Shown: piece after piece, positions 9,716 to 17,886 of the stretch
Layout of the letters: the number at the start of each line of letters is the position of its first letter
Position numbering within the stretch: the stretch's first letter is position 1
Assembly: GCF_004216905.1 (NCBI RefSeq)
Contig: NZ_SGXJ01000001.1
Location: forward strand, 310,001-374,000
DNA length: 64,000 bases
Direction of reading: 5' to 3'
DNA from: Kribbella sp. VKM Ac-2569
GTDB taxonomy: Bacteria; Actinomycetota; Actinomycetes; Propionibacteriales; Kribbellaceae
Notes under the pieces: generated by a model
What the model saw: the letters and a program-made list of their open reading frames with translations, nothing else
Database searches by the model: none
What the model was told of the DNA's origin: nothing
Program-made: the position numbers and the translations under genes

Positions 9716-10468
9716 ATGACGCGACACGACCAGACTGGTGCCGACCTCGACCTGTGGGACCAGGTCACCAGGACCTACTTCACTGAGCGCCTGGGCACCG
9801 TCCCCACCGAATACGCCCGCCAACGCCAGAGCACAGCACCAGGCGTGGACCTGTACGTCGACCCCGTCTGCCCCTACACGTGGGTGGTGGCCTGCTGGCT
9901 ACGGGAGGTCGCCCAGCACCGCGACCTGGACCTCCGCTACCACGTGATGAGCCTGCTCATGCTCAACGAAGGCCGCAACGACACCTACAGCCGACAACTA
10001 GACGCGTCGACAGGCCCGTCCCGAGTAGCGACCGCAGTCGTCACGCACCACGGCAGTGAAGCGTTCCGGACCTGGCACGGTGCTTTCGGCAACCTGATCT
10101 TCGACCACTGGCGCTACCCGACGCCGACGGAGTATCGCGACGCCTCGGCAGCAGCCCTGAGAGAGGCGGGACTGCCCGCGACGCTCGCGGACGCCGCCGA
10201 CACCACGGAGTACGACGAGGCACTGCGCCGCAGCCACGAGGAAGGAACACGCCCGGTGGGGATCGACGGCGGTACGCCGGTTGTGCACATCGACGGGACC
10301 GCCTTCTTCGGACCGGTCCTGAACGCGGTCCCCCGTGGCGACGACGCGCTCCGCCTGTTCGACGGCGTACGGCTGCTCGCAGGGTGTCCTGACTTCTACG
10401 AGCTGAAGCGCACGCGCTCCACACCGCCCGATGTGAGCTACCGTCCGATGGAGGGGAAGGCACCATGA
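9716..10468 (+). CDS. Thioredoxin-fold (DsbA-like) Rv2466c-family reductase
   Basis: About 250 residues. It carries the N-terminal signature VDLYVDPVCPYTWVVACWL of the mycothiol-dependent nitroreductase Rv2466c family, a DsbA-like thioredoxin fold with a helical insert. Later conserved stretches are GTRPVGIDGGTPVVHIDG and AFFGPVLNAVPRGDDALRLF. The active site reads C-P-Y-T, so the second cysteine of the CxxC pair is absent, which suggests a monothiol mechanism. An upstream in-frame ATG at 9680 is an alternative start; neither has a strong ribosome binding site. The downstream gene overlaps its stop and is also of a mycothiol-associated family. Confidence 0.85.
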   Translation: MTRHDQTGADLDLWDQVTRTYFTERLGTVPTEYARQRQSTAPGVDLYVDPVCPYTWVVACWLREVAQHRDLDLRYHVMSLLMLNEGRNDTYSRQLDASTGPSRVATAVVTHHGSEAFRTWHGAFGNLIFDHWRYPTPTEYRDASAAALREAGLPATLADAADTTEYDEALRRSHEEGTRPVGIDGGTPVVHIDGTAFFGPVLNAVPRGDDALRLFDGVRLLAGCPDFYELKRTRSTPPDVSYRPMEGKAP

Positions 10469-11106
10469 ACGATGACGAACTCTGGGCCGCGATCGATGCT
10501 CAGCGCCTGCGCACCGCCGACCTGCTAGCAACGCTAGCGCCGGCCGATTGGTCGCACCGCTCGCTGTGCGACGGCTGGACCGTACGCGACGTCGCCGGTC
10601 ACCTCACCCTCCAGCAGATGACCATCGGCGACGTACTCCGCCTCGCGCTGAAGCATCCGGGTGCCCACAGCCTCAACTGGATGATCCGAACCTCCGCCCG
10701 CGACCAGGCGGCGCTGCCGACCGAACAGCTCATCGAAGAGATCCGCGGCATGGTCGGTTCCCGGCGGCACAACCTCGGCGTCACTCCGCGCGAGACGCTG
10801 ATCGACATCGTCGTTCACGGGCAGGATCTGGCGATCCCGATCGGCCGGACGCTCGCGGTTCCGCCGGAGGTAGCCGCGACGGCGGCCGCGCGCGTCTGGG
10901 AGTGCCGGGGCACGCGGCTGTCCAAGGTCTTCAAACCAGTGCCGTACGACGGTCTGAGATTGGTCGCCGACGACATCGACTGGACTGTCGGCGACGGGCC
11001 GGAGCTCCGCGGTCCTGTGCTGTCGTTGCTCCTGCTGCTCACCGGACGTCGCGTCGTCCTGCCGCAGCTCGACGGTCCCGGCGCAGAGGCCCTACAGCGT
11101 GTGTGA
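10465..11106 (+). CDS. Maleylpyruvate isomerase-like mycothiol-dependent (DinB-fold) protein
   Basis: 213 residues whose start overlaps the previous stop as ATGA, with GGAGGGG upstream inside that gene, so translation is coupled. The N-terminus, with CDGWTVRDVAGHLTLQQM, matches the MDMPI/TIGR03083 family, whose histidines form a metal site for thiol-dependent chemistry. IDIVVHGQDLAIPIGR near residue 110 supplies the second histidine. Members include mycothiol-dependent maleylpyruvate isomerase and many of unknown substrate. Pairing with a mycothiol-linked reductase suggests a small detoxification or redox unit; this is inference. Confidence 0.85.
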   Translation: MNDDELWAAIDAQRLRTADLLATLAPADWSHRSLCDGWTVRDVAGHLTLQQMTIGDVLRLALKHPGAHSLNWMIRTSARDQAALPTEQLIEEIRGMVGSRRHNLGVTPRETLIDIVVHGQDLAIPIGRTLAVPPEVAATAAARVWECRGTRLSKVFKPVPYDGLRLVADDIDWTVGDGPELRGPVLSLLLLLTGRRVVLPQLDGPGAEALQRV

Positions 11107-11113
11107 CGTCGTA

Positions 11114-11166
11114 CTCACCGGCGCTCCGGCGGGCGGCATCCCGCACAGGCGCCGGAGCCCGGTGAG
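11114..11166. terminator. Inverted repeat between convergent genes, candidate bidirectional terminator
   Basis: CTCACCGGCGCTCCGGCG (from 11114) pairs with GCGCCGGAGCCCGGTGAG (to 11166) around a 17-nt loop, with small mismatches. It lies just after the maleylpyruvate isomerase-like gene and just before the phoD stop on the other strand, where a shared terminator would sit. There is no U-tract, which is common in GC-rich actinobacteria. Confidence 0.5.
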
Positions 11167-11178
11167 CACGACTGGCCC

Positions 11179-12705
11179 TCAAGGACGGGCCGGGGTGATG
11201 TCCTTGCTCCAGAGCACCGCGCCGAACAGGTTCCGCAGCGAGACCGTGAACACGCCGGTCCGCGGGTCGATCCGGGTGTGCCCGAAGAACTGGTTGCCGG
11301 ACGCCGGTGACTGGCTCGGGAAGTCGGCCGCCTTCGACCACACGACCTCGGGCCCGAATGTGCTGTCCAGCGCGTTCGGCCCGAAGGTGCCGGCGTTGAT
11401 CGGCCCGGCCACGATCTCCCAGAACGGGTCGAAGTCGGTGAACGCCGCCCGCGACGGGTCGTAGTGGTGCGCCGCGGCGTAGTGCACGTCGGCGGTCAGC
11501 CAGATCGCGTTGCGGACCTTGCGTTTCTTGAACTGGCTGAGCACCCAGGCGATCTCGTGCTCACGACCGCCGGGCGCCCCCGGTAGACCGTTCGCGACCG
11601 CCTCGATCAGGTTGCCGTCCGGGACCAGCACGCCGAGCGGCATGTCGCTGGCGATCACCTTCCAGGTCGCCCGCGACGCCGCGACCTCGCGCACCAGCCA
11701 GGCGGCCTGCTCGGCACCGAGCATCGCCACCGGCCCGACCGTCGACGGCACCGGGTTCGCGCCGCGGAACGTGCGCATGTCCAGGCAGAACACGTCGAGC
11801 TGCGGGCCGTAGCTCACCTTGCGGTAGATCCGGTCCCGCCCGCCGACATGCTCCATCGGCAGGTACTCGAGGAACGCCTTCTTCGCCCGCGCCGCAAGGA
11901 CGTCGACCCGCTTCTCGGTGTACCGGTCGTCGGTGATGACCTCGCCCGGGTACCAGTTGTTCAGCGTCTCGTGGTCGTCCCACTGCGCGACCAGCGGTAC
12001 GTCGGCGTACAGCGAGCGCACGTTCTCGTCGAGCAGGTTGTACTTGTACCGGCCGCGGTACTCGGCCAGTGTCTCGGCGACCTTCGCGACCTCCTCGGTC
12101 ACCACGTTCTTCCACACGGTGCCGTCGGCAACTTTCAGCTCGGCCTGGATCGGGCCGTCGGCGTAGATGTTGTCGCCGGAGTGCAGGAAGAAGTCCGGCC
12201 GGGTGTCGTGCATCGCCTTGTAGGCGATCATCCCGCCGAGCTCGGGGTTGATGCCGTACCCCTGGCCCGCGGTGTCGCCGGTGAACACGAACGAGACCGG
12301 CCGGTTGCGCCCCGGCGTGGTGAACGAACCGTCCAGCGTCTCGCCGATCCGGCCATCGGAGTCCTCGAAGCCGAGCCGGTAGTCGTACCGCTGCCCCGGA
12401 CGGAGGCCCCGCAGCGGAAGCCGCGCGGTGAAATCGTCCGCGGCGTCCGTCTTCGGGCCGCGCAGACAGATGGCCTTGTCGAAACGGCCGTGGCTGGTCA
12501 GCTGGACGACCAGCCGACCGGGCCGGTCGGCGCGCGACCAGACGACGGCCGAGTTCGGCGTCACGTCGGCGCTCGCGATACCGGACGGCAGCGCAGCACG
12601 GTCACGACGGACAAGGTTCGGCCCCGCAGCGGCGATACCGGGTACGGCGAGGGACGCACCGGCGACGGTGGATGCGGCCAGGAGTTGGCGGCGACTCAGT
12701 TTCAT
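11179..12705 (-). CDS. phoD: Alkaline phosphatase D (Tat-exported phosphodiesterase/phosphatase)
   Basis: About 508 residues from ATG 12705, chosen because it opens a twin-arginine signal (MKLSRRQLLAASTVAGASLA) with an Ala-rich cleavage region. After a PhoD N-terminal fibronectin-like domain (SGIASADVTPNSAVVWSRAD), the calcineurin-like metal-binding motifs appear in order: FTGDTAGQ near 135, LHSGDNIYADGP near 165, AQWDDHETLNNW near 230 and LTADVHYAAAHHYDP near 400. It releases phosphate from organic phosphates outside the cell. A probable PHO box upstream fits induction by phosphate starvation. A GAGGAG lies 12 nt before the ATG. Confidence 0.95.
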   Translation of the reverse strand: MKLSRRQLLAASTVAGASLAVPGIAAAGPNLVRRDRAALPSGIASADVTPNSAVVWSRADRPGRLVVQLTSHGRFDKAICLRGPKTDAADDFTARLPLRGLRPGQRYDYRLGFEDSDGRIGETLDGSFTTPGRNRPVSFVFTGDTAGQGYGINPELGGMIAYKAMHDTRPDFFLHSGDNIYADGPIQAELKVADGTVWKNVVTEEVAKVAETLAEYRGRYKYNLLDENVRSLYADVPLVAQWDDHETLNNWYPGEVITDDRYTEKRVDVLAARAKKAFLEYLPMEHVGGRDRIYRKVSYGPQLDVFCLDMRTFRGANPVPSTVGPVAMLGAEQAAWLVREVAASRATWKVIASDMPLGVLVPDGNLIEAVANGLPGAPGGREHEIAWVLSQFKKRKVRNAIWLTADVHYAAAHHYDPSRAAFTDFDPFWEIVAGPINAGTFGPNALDSTFGPEVVWSKAADFPSQSPASGNQFFGHTRIDPRTGVFTVSLRNLFGAVLWSKDITPARP

Positions 12706-12723
12706 GACCCGAAGGTGCTCCTC

Positions 12724-12756
12724 GCTGATGACGGTCAGGTGAAAGCCGGGCGAACT
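12724..12756 (-). promoter_or_regulatory. Candidate PHO box (PhoP operator) upstream of phoD
   Basis: Read on the phoD strand, three adjacent 11-nt direct-repeat units occur: AGTTCGCCCGG (12756-12746), CTTTCACCTGA (12745-12735) and CCGTCATCAGC (12734-12724). The Streptomyces PHO box is built of 11-nt units with the conserved heptamer GTTCACC. The first two units each differ from it by one base, and the third by two. The site is 19-51 nt upstream of the phoD start codon. Binding is predicted, not shown. Confidence 0.6.
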
Positions 12757-12839
12757 GAGCCTCAAATCACCTCCAGACCCCGGACACCGCCTTGCATGTG
12801 GCTACCTGGCGTGGTTCCGTTGAAGACCTCAGCACCTTC

Positions 12840-12868
12840 TTGTGACGCTGCCCCGGACCTGGTAGCGC
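12840..12868 (+). promoter_or_regulatory. Possible promoter of the first desaturase gene
   Basis: TTGTGA (12840-12845) and TAGCGC (12863-12868) are 17 bp apart, upstream of the desaturase start at 12904. The -10 match is weak. Confidence 0.3.
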
Positions 12869-12903
12869 ATCCGCCGATGCACTACCTGGAACGGGGCGCT
12901 CCC

Positions 12904-13983
12904 ATGTCGCAGCTTCTCGCCGAAGACCATGACCCCTTGCGGGCTCAGAACAAGTACACGCACCTCTACACCGACCTGCTCCGGACCGTCCGCGAACTCG
13001 GACTCCTCCGGCGGCGACGCGGGTACTACTTCACCCGGATCGGCTTGGTACTGGCTGCCTTCGCCGGCGTCTGGGTCGGTGTCGGCCTGCTCGGCAACTC
13101 CTGGTTCCAGCTCCTGATGGCAGGTGCACTCGCGCTGGTGCTCACGCAGGTTGCCTTCCTCAGCCACGACAGCGCGCATCGCCAGGTCTTCGACTCGGCC
13201 GCCTGGAACGACTGGACCGCCCGCCTGCTGGCCGGTGGTCTCGTCGGGATGAGCGCTGCGTGGTGGAAATCGAAGCACAGCCGCCACCACGGCGCGCCGA
13301 ACCAGTTGGGCAAGGACCCGGATATCGCCATCGGAGTCGTCGCGTTCACCCCTGAGCACGTCGGCAGACGCAAGGGCTTCCAGGCATGGCTGACCCGCCG
13401 CCAGGGCTGGCTCTTCTTCCCCTTGCTGACCCTGGAAGGCCTGAGCCTCTACGTCTCGAGCATCCAGCACCTGTTCCGGCGGGGAGCGAGCACAGTCGAG
13501 CGCATCGAGGCCGCGATCGTGGTCACCCGGCTCGGTGGATATCTGACCGTGCTGTTCCTGCTGCTGCCGATCGGCAAGGCCGGAGCGTTCCTCGGGCTGC
13601 AACTCGCCGTCTTCGGCGTCTGCCTCGGCGGTTCGTTCGCGCCGAACCACAAAGGCATGCCGCTCGTCCCGAAGACGATGAAGCTCGACTTCCTGCGCCG
13701 CCAGGTGCTGATGTCGCGCAACATCCGCGGCGGTCTGTTCACGGACTTCGCGATGGGCGGGCTGAACTACCAGATCGAGCACCACCTGTTCCCGAGCATG
13801 CCGCGGCCGACGCTCCGCAAGGTCCAGCCGATCGTCCGCGAGTACTGCGAGCTGCACGGAGTGAAGTACACCGAGGTCAGCCTGTTCACGTCGTACAAGA
13901 CCGTCGTCGGGTACCTGAACAACGTCGGTCTGCGCGCCCGGGACCCGTTCGACTGCCCGCTGGCCTCGCAGTACGGGCGATAG
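12904..13983 (+). CDS. Fatty acid desaturase, membrane di-iron type (copy 1)
   Basis: About 359 residues. The three histidine boxes of acyl-lipid or front-end desaturases are present: HDSAHRQ near residue 90, HSRHHGAPN near 125 and QIEHHLFPSMPRPTL near 295. Hydrophobic pairs surround residues 40-85 and 190-235. It introduces double bonds into membrane acyl chains; regiospecificity cannot be read. ATG 12904 follows a GGAACGGGG purine run; an in-frame ATG at 12877 is an alternative, and the open frame further upstream is not coding. A close paralogue follows 75 bp downstream, so the pair looks like a tandem duplication. Confidence 0.93.
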   Translation: MSQLLAEDHDPLRAQNKYTHLYTDLLRTVRELGLLRRRRGYYFTRIGLVLAAFAGVWVGVGLLGNSWFQLLMAGALALVLTQVAFLSHDSAHRQVFDSAAWNDWTARLLAGGLVGMSAAWWKSKHSRHHGAPNQLGKDPDIAIGVVAFTPEHVGRRKGFQAWLTRRQGWLFFPLLTLEGLSLYVSSIQHLFRRGASTVERIEAAIVVTRLGGYLTVLFLLLPIGKAGAFLGLQLAVFGVCLGGSFAPNHKGMPLVPKTMKLDFLRRQVLMSRNIRGGLFTDFAMGGLNYQIEHHLFPSMPRPTLRKVQPIVREYCELHGVKYTEVSLFTSYKTVVGYLNNVGLRARDPFDCPLASQYGR

Positions 13984-14045
13984 CACTTTGCCAACCCGAC
14001 CTCGTCGTGTCACGTGTCCGCACGCCCGACGTTGCGTGAGGTCAC

Positions 14046-14058
14046 TAGGCTGACCGGG
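14046..14058 (+). promoter_or_regulatory. Leaderless -10 box of second desaturase
   Basis: TAGGCT (14046-14051) ends 7 nt before GTG 14059, a spacing that puts the transcription start at the start codon. No ribosome binding site is visible for this GTG. A second in-frame GTG at 14014 is possible but lies upstream of this box. Confidence 0.4.
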
Positions 14059-15141
14059 GTGAGTGCCCAGCAGCAGTACGTCAGCCTCTACACCGATCTC
14101 CTGCAGACCGTCCGCGACCTCGGTCTGCTCAGGCGGCGGCAGGGCTACTACGTCACCAGGATGAGCATCGTCCTCGGTGCCCTGCTCGCGGTCGTCGCGT
14201 GCATGATCCTGCTCGGCAACTCGTGGCACCAGCTCTGGCTCGCCGGAGCCCTGGCGCTCGTGCTGGTGCAGGTGGCGTTTCTCAGCCACGACAGCGCCCA
14301 TCGGCAGATCTTCCACTCGAACGCCCGCAACGACTGGACGGCGCGGATTCTCGCCGGCTGCGTCCTCGGGATGAGCGTCAGCTGGTGGCGCAGCAAGCAC
14401 AACAAGCATCACGCCGCCCCCAACCAGGCGGACCGCGATCCCGACGTACAGCTCAAGGTGCTCGCCTTCACGCCCGACGCCGTCGTCGAACGCGGGCCGG
14501 TGGGCCGCTGGTTCGCCGCGCGTCAGGGCTGGCTGTTCTTCCCGCTACTCACGCTCGAGGGCATCGGCCTGCACGCCTCCAGCCTGACGCATCTCCTCCG
14601 CCGCGGCGCGACCCGCGCGGACCGCATCGACGCAGCGGTCGTCGCCTCGCGGATCTCGCTGTACGTCGCCGCGCTCTACTTCCTGCTGCCGCCCGGGAAG
14701 GCCACTGCGTTCCTCGGGCTGCAGCTCGCCGTGTTCGGGGTCTTCCTCGGCGCCGCGTTCGCCCCGAACCACAAGGGCATGCCGATCGTGCCGGCCGGGA
14801 TGAAGCTCGACTTCCTCCGCCGCCAGGTGCTCACGTCGCGCAACATCCGCGGCGGCATCCTCACCGACTTCGCGATGGGCGGGCTGAACTACCAGATCGA
14901 GCATCATCTGTTCCCGAGCATGCCGCGGCCGACGCTGCGGCGGGTGCGGCCGATCGTCCGCGAGTACTGCGAGCTGAACGGCATCGCGTACGCCGAGGTC
15001 GGCCTGTTCACGTCGTACCGGGTCGTCGTCGACTACCTGAACAACGTAGGCCTCCGCGCCCGCGACCCCTTCGACTGCCCCCTGGCCGCCGAACTGCGGT
15101 CAACGAGCGGGCCGTCAACGGGGAGGCGGGATCTCGCCTGA
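14059..15141 (+). CDS. Fatty acid desaturase, membrane di-iron type (copy 2)
   Basis: About 360 residues and a clear paralogue of the preceding gene: HDSAHRQ, the second box as HNKHHAAPNQ, and QIEHHLFPSMPRPTL, with the same tail (NNVGLRARDPFDCPLA). The two copies are almost identical in DNA around the third histidine box but diverge in the loops, for example residues 135-160. Both may act on acyl lipids with different chain or position preference. The start GTG 14059 is chosen for the TAGGCT box 7 nt upstream. The last 27 bp overlap the 3' end of the convergent LacI-type gene. Confidence 0.92.
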   Translation: MSAQQQYVSLYTDLLQTVRDLGLLRRRQGYYVTRMSIVLGALLAVVACMILLGNSWHQLWLAGALALVLVQVAFLSHDSAHRQIFHSNARNDWTARILAGCVLGMSVSWWRSKHNKHHAAPNQADRDPDVQLKVLAFTPDAVVERGPVGRWFAARQGWLFFPLLTLEGIGLHASSLTHLLRRGATRADRIDAAVVASRISLYVAALYFLLPPGKATAFLGLQLAVFGVFLGAAFAPNHKGMPIVPAGMKLDFLRRQVLTSRNIRGGILTDFAMGGLNYQIEHHLFPSMPRPTLRRVRPIVREYCELNGIAYAEVGLFTSYRVVVDYLNNVGLRARDPFDCPLAAELRSTSGPSTGRRDLA

Positions 15142-16146
15142 GCCGCGGATCGTCAGTTTCACGGGGACGCGGACCGTGCGGCCGGGGCGGTGTGGCTCCG
15201 GGAGGCGTTCGGTCATCAGCTGGATCGCCGTACGAGCCATCACGTCGGCGGACTGCGCGACCGCGGTCAGGCCGGGGCTGAGCAGGTCGCCGAGCGCCAG
15301 GTCGTCGAAGGACACCAGCGCTACCCGGTCCCGCCGGCCCGCGAGACCCCGCAGTACCTCGGCGGTAGTCATGTTGTTCGCCGACAGCAACGCCGTGGCC
15401 GGCTCGGAGCGGTCGAGGACGGCCGACAGCGTGATGCCGATGCCTTCGGTGGTCGGCTCGGACAGATGCACCAGATCCTCGTCGACGTTGATGCCGTGCC
15501 GGGCCATCGCCGCCCGGTAGGCCACCACCCGCTCGCGGGCAGTGAAGATCCGCTCGTCGTCACCGAGGTACGCGATCCGGCGGTGGCCCTGCCGGACCAG
15601 GTGGTCGATCGCCTGGTCGATGCCGCCGGCGTTGTCCGCGAGGACGGCGTCCGCCTCGATCCCGTGCGCGGGACGGTCGATCGTGACGACCGCCATCCCG
15701 GCGTCGACGTGCGGCGCGAGGTACTCCTGGGTCTCCCCGATCGGCGCCATGATCAGCGCGTCCGGCCGCCGGGCGACGAACTCCAGGCAGACGTCCCGCT
15801 CCCGCTCCGGGTCCTCGTCGGTCAGGCCGATCATCACGACCGAACCGGACGAGCGGGCCCAGAGCTCGACCGCGCGGCCCAGGGACGCGAAGAACGGGTC
15901 GCCGATGTCGCGAATGACCACCGCGATCGTCCCGGTCTTGCCGCGGCGCAGCATCCGGGCGGACTCGTTCGGGGTGTAGTTGAGCTCCTTGATCGCGGCC
16001 TGGACCTTGGCGGTCAGCTCCGGGCTGACGTTCGGTTCCTCGTTCACCACCCGGGACACGGTCTTCAACGCGACCCCGGCCCGGGCGGCGACCTCCTTCA
16101 TCGTGGGCCGGCGCTGGCCCGTCCCGTTCACCCCGCTGACACTCAT
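15115..16146 (-). CDS. LacI-family transcriptional regulator
   Basis: 343 residues, normal for the LacI/GalR family. The N-terminal helix-turn-helix reads TMKEVAARAGVALKTVSRVV followed by NEEPNVSPELTAKV, with the hinge helix near residue 60. A periplasmic-binding-protein-like sensor domain follows (TIAVVIRDIGDPFFASLGRA, then DRPAHGIEADAVLADNAGG and LVSFDDLALGDLLSPGLT). Such proteins respond to sugars or nucleosides. No carbohydrate genes adjoin it, so target and ligand are unknown. Its 3' end overlaps the second desaturase by 27 bp in convergent orientation. Confidence 0.93.
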   Translation of the reverse strand: MSVSGVNGTGQRRPTMKEVAARAGVALKTVSRVVNEEPNVSPELTAKVQAAIKELNYTPNESARMLRRGKTGTIAVVIRDIGDPFFASLGRAVELWARSSGSVVMIGLTDEDPERERDVCLEFVARRPDALIMAPIGETQEYLAPHVDAGMAVVTIDRPAHGIEADAVLADNAGGIDQAIDHLVRQGHRRIAYLGDDERIFTARERVVAYRAAMARHGINVDEDLVHLSEPTTEGIGITLSAVLDRSEPATALLSANNMTTAEVLRGLAGRRDRVALVSFDDLALGDLLSPGLTAVAQSADVMARTAIQLMTERLPEPHRPGRTVRVPVKLTIRGSGEIPPPR

Positions 16147-16191
16147 CGCCGGCCCACCCTTTCGTCGTCGCGCAGAGGTTACACCGGGTGA

Positions 16192-17886
16192 CTAGCTCTC
16201 CACCACGACCGGGATGATCATCGGGCGGCGGCGGTGGGTGTCGCTGACCCATTTGCCGACCACCCGGCGGATCACCTGCTGCAGCTGGTACATGTCGTCC
16301 AGCCCGCTGCCGATCGCCTTCTCGATCTCCGCCTCGATCTTCGGCTTCAGGTCGTCGAACACCGTGTCGTCCTCGGCGAACCCGCGGGCCTGGATCTCCG
16401 GGCCGGCGGTCAGCTTGCCGGTCACCGAGTCCATCACCGCGATCACCGAGATGAAGCCCTCGTCACCGAGGATCCGGCGGTCCTTCAGCGAGGTCTCGGT
16501 GATGTCCCCGACGGTCGAGCCGTCGACGAACACGTACCCGCAGTCCACCTTGCCGGCCACCACGGCCTTGCGGTCGATCAGGTCGACCACCACGCCGTCC
16601 TCGACCACGACCACGTTCTCCCGCGGTACGCCGGTCTGCACCGCCAGGTCGGCGTTCGCATGCAGGTGCCGGACCTCGCCGTGCACCGGCATCACGTTGC
16701 GCGGCTTCACGATGTTGTAGCAGTACAGCAACTCGCCCGCGCTCGCGTGACCGGACACGTGCACCAGCGCGTTGCCCTTGTGGATCACGTTCGCACCGTG
16801 CCGGATCAGGCCGTTGATCACCCGGTACACCGAGTTCTCGTTGCCCGGGATCAGCGAGGACGCCAGGACGACGGTGTCACCCGGCTGCAGGTGTACGACG
16901 TTGTGGTCGTTGGCGGCGATCCGGGACAGCGCCGACATCGGCTCGCCCTGCGAACCGGTCGACACCAGCACCACCTGCTCCGGCGGGTAGTTGTCCAGGT
17001 CGCGCATGTCGATCAGCGTGTCGCCGGGCACGTTCAGGAAGCCGAGGTCCCGGGCCACGGCCATGTTGCGGACCATCGAGCGGCCGACGTACGCGACCTT
17101 GCGGTGATGCTTCACCGCGGCGTCCATGACCTGCTGGACGCGGTGCACGTGCGAGGCGAAGCAGGCGACGATGATGCGCTGGTTCTTCGCCCGGGTGAAC
17201 ACCCCGTCGAGCACCGGCGCGATGGCGCGCTCGTGGGTGGTGAAGCCGGGCACCTCGGAGTTGGTGGAGTCGACCATGAACAGGTCGACGCCCTCCTCGC
17301 CGAGGCGCGCGAACGCGCGCAGGTCGGTGATCCGGTTGTCCAGCGGCAGCTGGTCCATCTTGAAGTCACCGGTGTGCAGCACCACGCCGGCCGGCGTCTT
17401 GATCGCGACCGCGAGCGCGTCCGGGATCGAGTGGTTGACCGCGACGAACTCGCAGACGAACGGCCCGATCTGGAGCTTCTCGCCCTCGACCACGGTCTGC
17501 TGCGGCACGTTGCGGTGCCGGTGCTCCTTCAGCTTGCCCTCGAGCAGCGCGAGCGTGAGCTGCGACCCCACGACCGGGATGTCGCCCCGCTCACGCAGCA
17601 GGTAGGGCAACCCGCCGATGTGGTCCTCGTGGCCGTGCGTCAGGACGACCGCGACGACGTCGTCGAGACGGTCCCGGATCGGCTCGAAGTCCGGCAGGAT
17701 CAGGTCCACGCCGGGCTGGTTCTCGTCCGGGAAGAGTACGCCGCAGTCCACGATCAGCAGCTTGCCGTCGTACTCGAACACCGTCATGTTCCGGCCGACC
17801 TCGCCGAGGCCGCCGAGCGGGATGACCCGCAAAGCGCCCGGAGCGAGAGGTCCGGGCGCGGAGAGATCTGGATGGGGATGGCTCAT
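16192..17886 (-). CDS. rnj: Ribonuclease J
   Basis: 564 residues. Metallo-beta-lactamase fold of the RNase J family, acting as 5'-3' exonuclease and endonuclease in RNA decay and maturation. Key sites visible are the zinc motif VLTHGHEDHIGGLPYLL near residue 80, LHTGDFKMDQLP near 170, DSTNSE near 205, VSTGSQGEPMSALSRIA near 310 and HVSGHASAGEL near 375, followed by the beta-CASP and C-terminal domains. The start codon overlaps the dapA stop as ATGA, so dapA and rnj form one translationally coupled unit, an arrangement found in many actinobacteria. Confidence 0.97.
   Translation of the reverse strand: MSHPHPDLSAPGPLAPGALRVIPLGGLGEVGRNMTVFEYDGKLLIVDCGVLFPDENQPGVDLILPDFEPIRDRLDDVVAVVLTHGHEDHIGGLPYLLRERGDIPVVGSQLTLALLEGKLKEHRHRNVPQQTVVEGEKLQIGPFVCEFVAVNHSIPDALAVAIKTPAGVVLHTGDFKMDQLPLDNRITDLRAFARLGEEGVDLFMVDSTNSEVPGFTTHERAIAPVLDGVFTRAKNQRIIVACFASHVHRVQQVMDAAVKHHRKVAYVGRSMVRNMAVARDLGFLNVPGDTLIDMRDLDNYPPEQVVLVSTGSQGEPMSALSRIAANDHNVVHLQPGDTVVLASSLIPGNENSVYRVINGLIRHGANVIHKGNALVHVSGHASAGELLYCYNIVKPRNVMPVHGEVRHLHANADLAVQTGVPRENVVVVEDGVVVDLIDRKAVVAGKVDCGYVFVDGSTVGDITETSLKDRRILGDEGFISVIAVMDSVTGKLTAGPEIQARGFAEDDTVFDDLKPKIEAEIEKAIGSGLDDMYQLQQVIRRVVGKWVSDTHRRRPMIIPVVVES

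Noticed and set aside
11848..12903. Upstream extension of the first desaturase through phoD
   Set aside because: Antisense to phoD and without family similarity; the desaturase begins at 12904.
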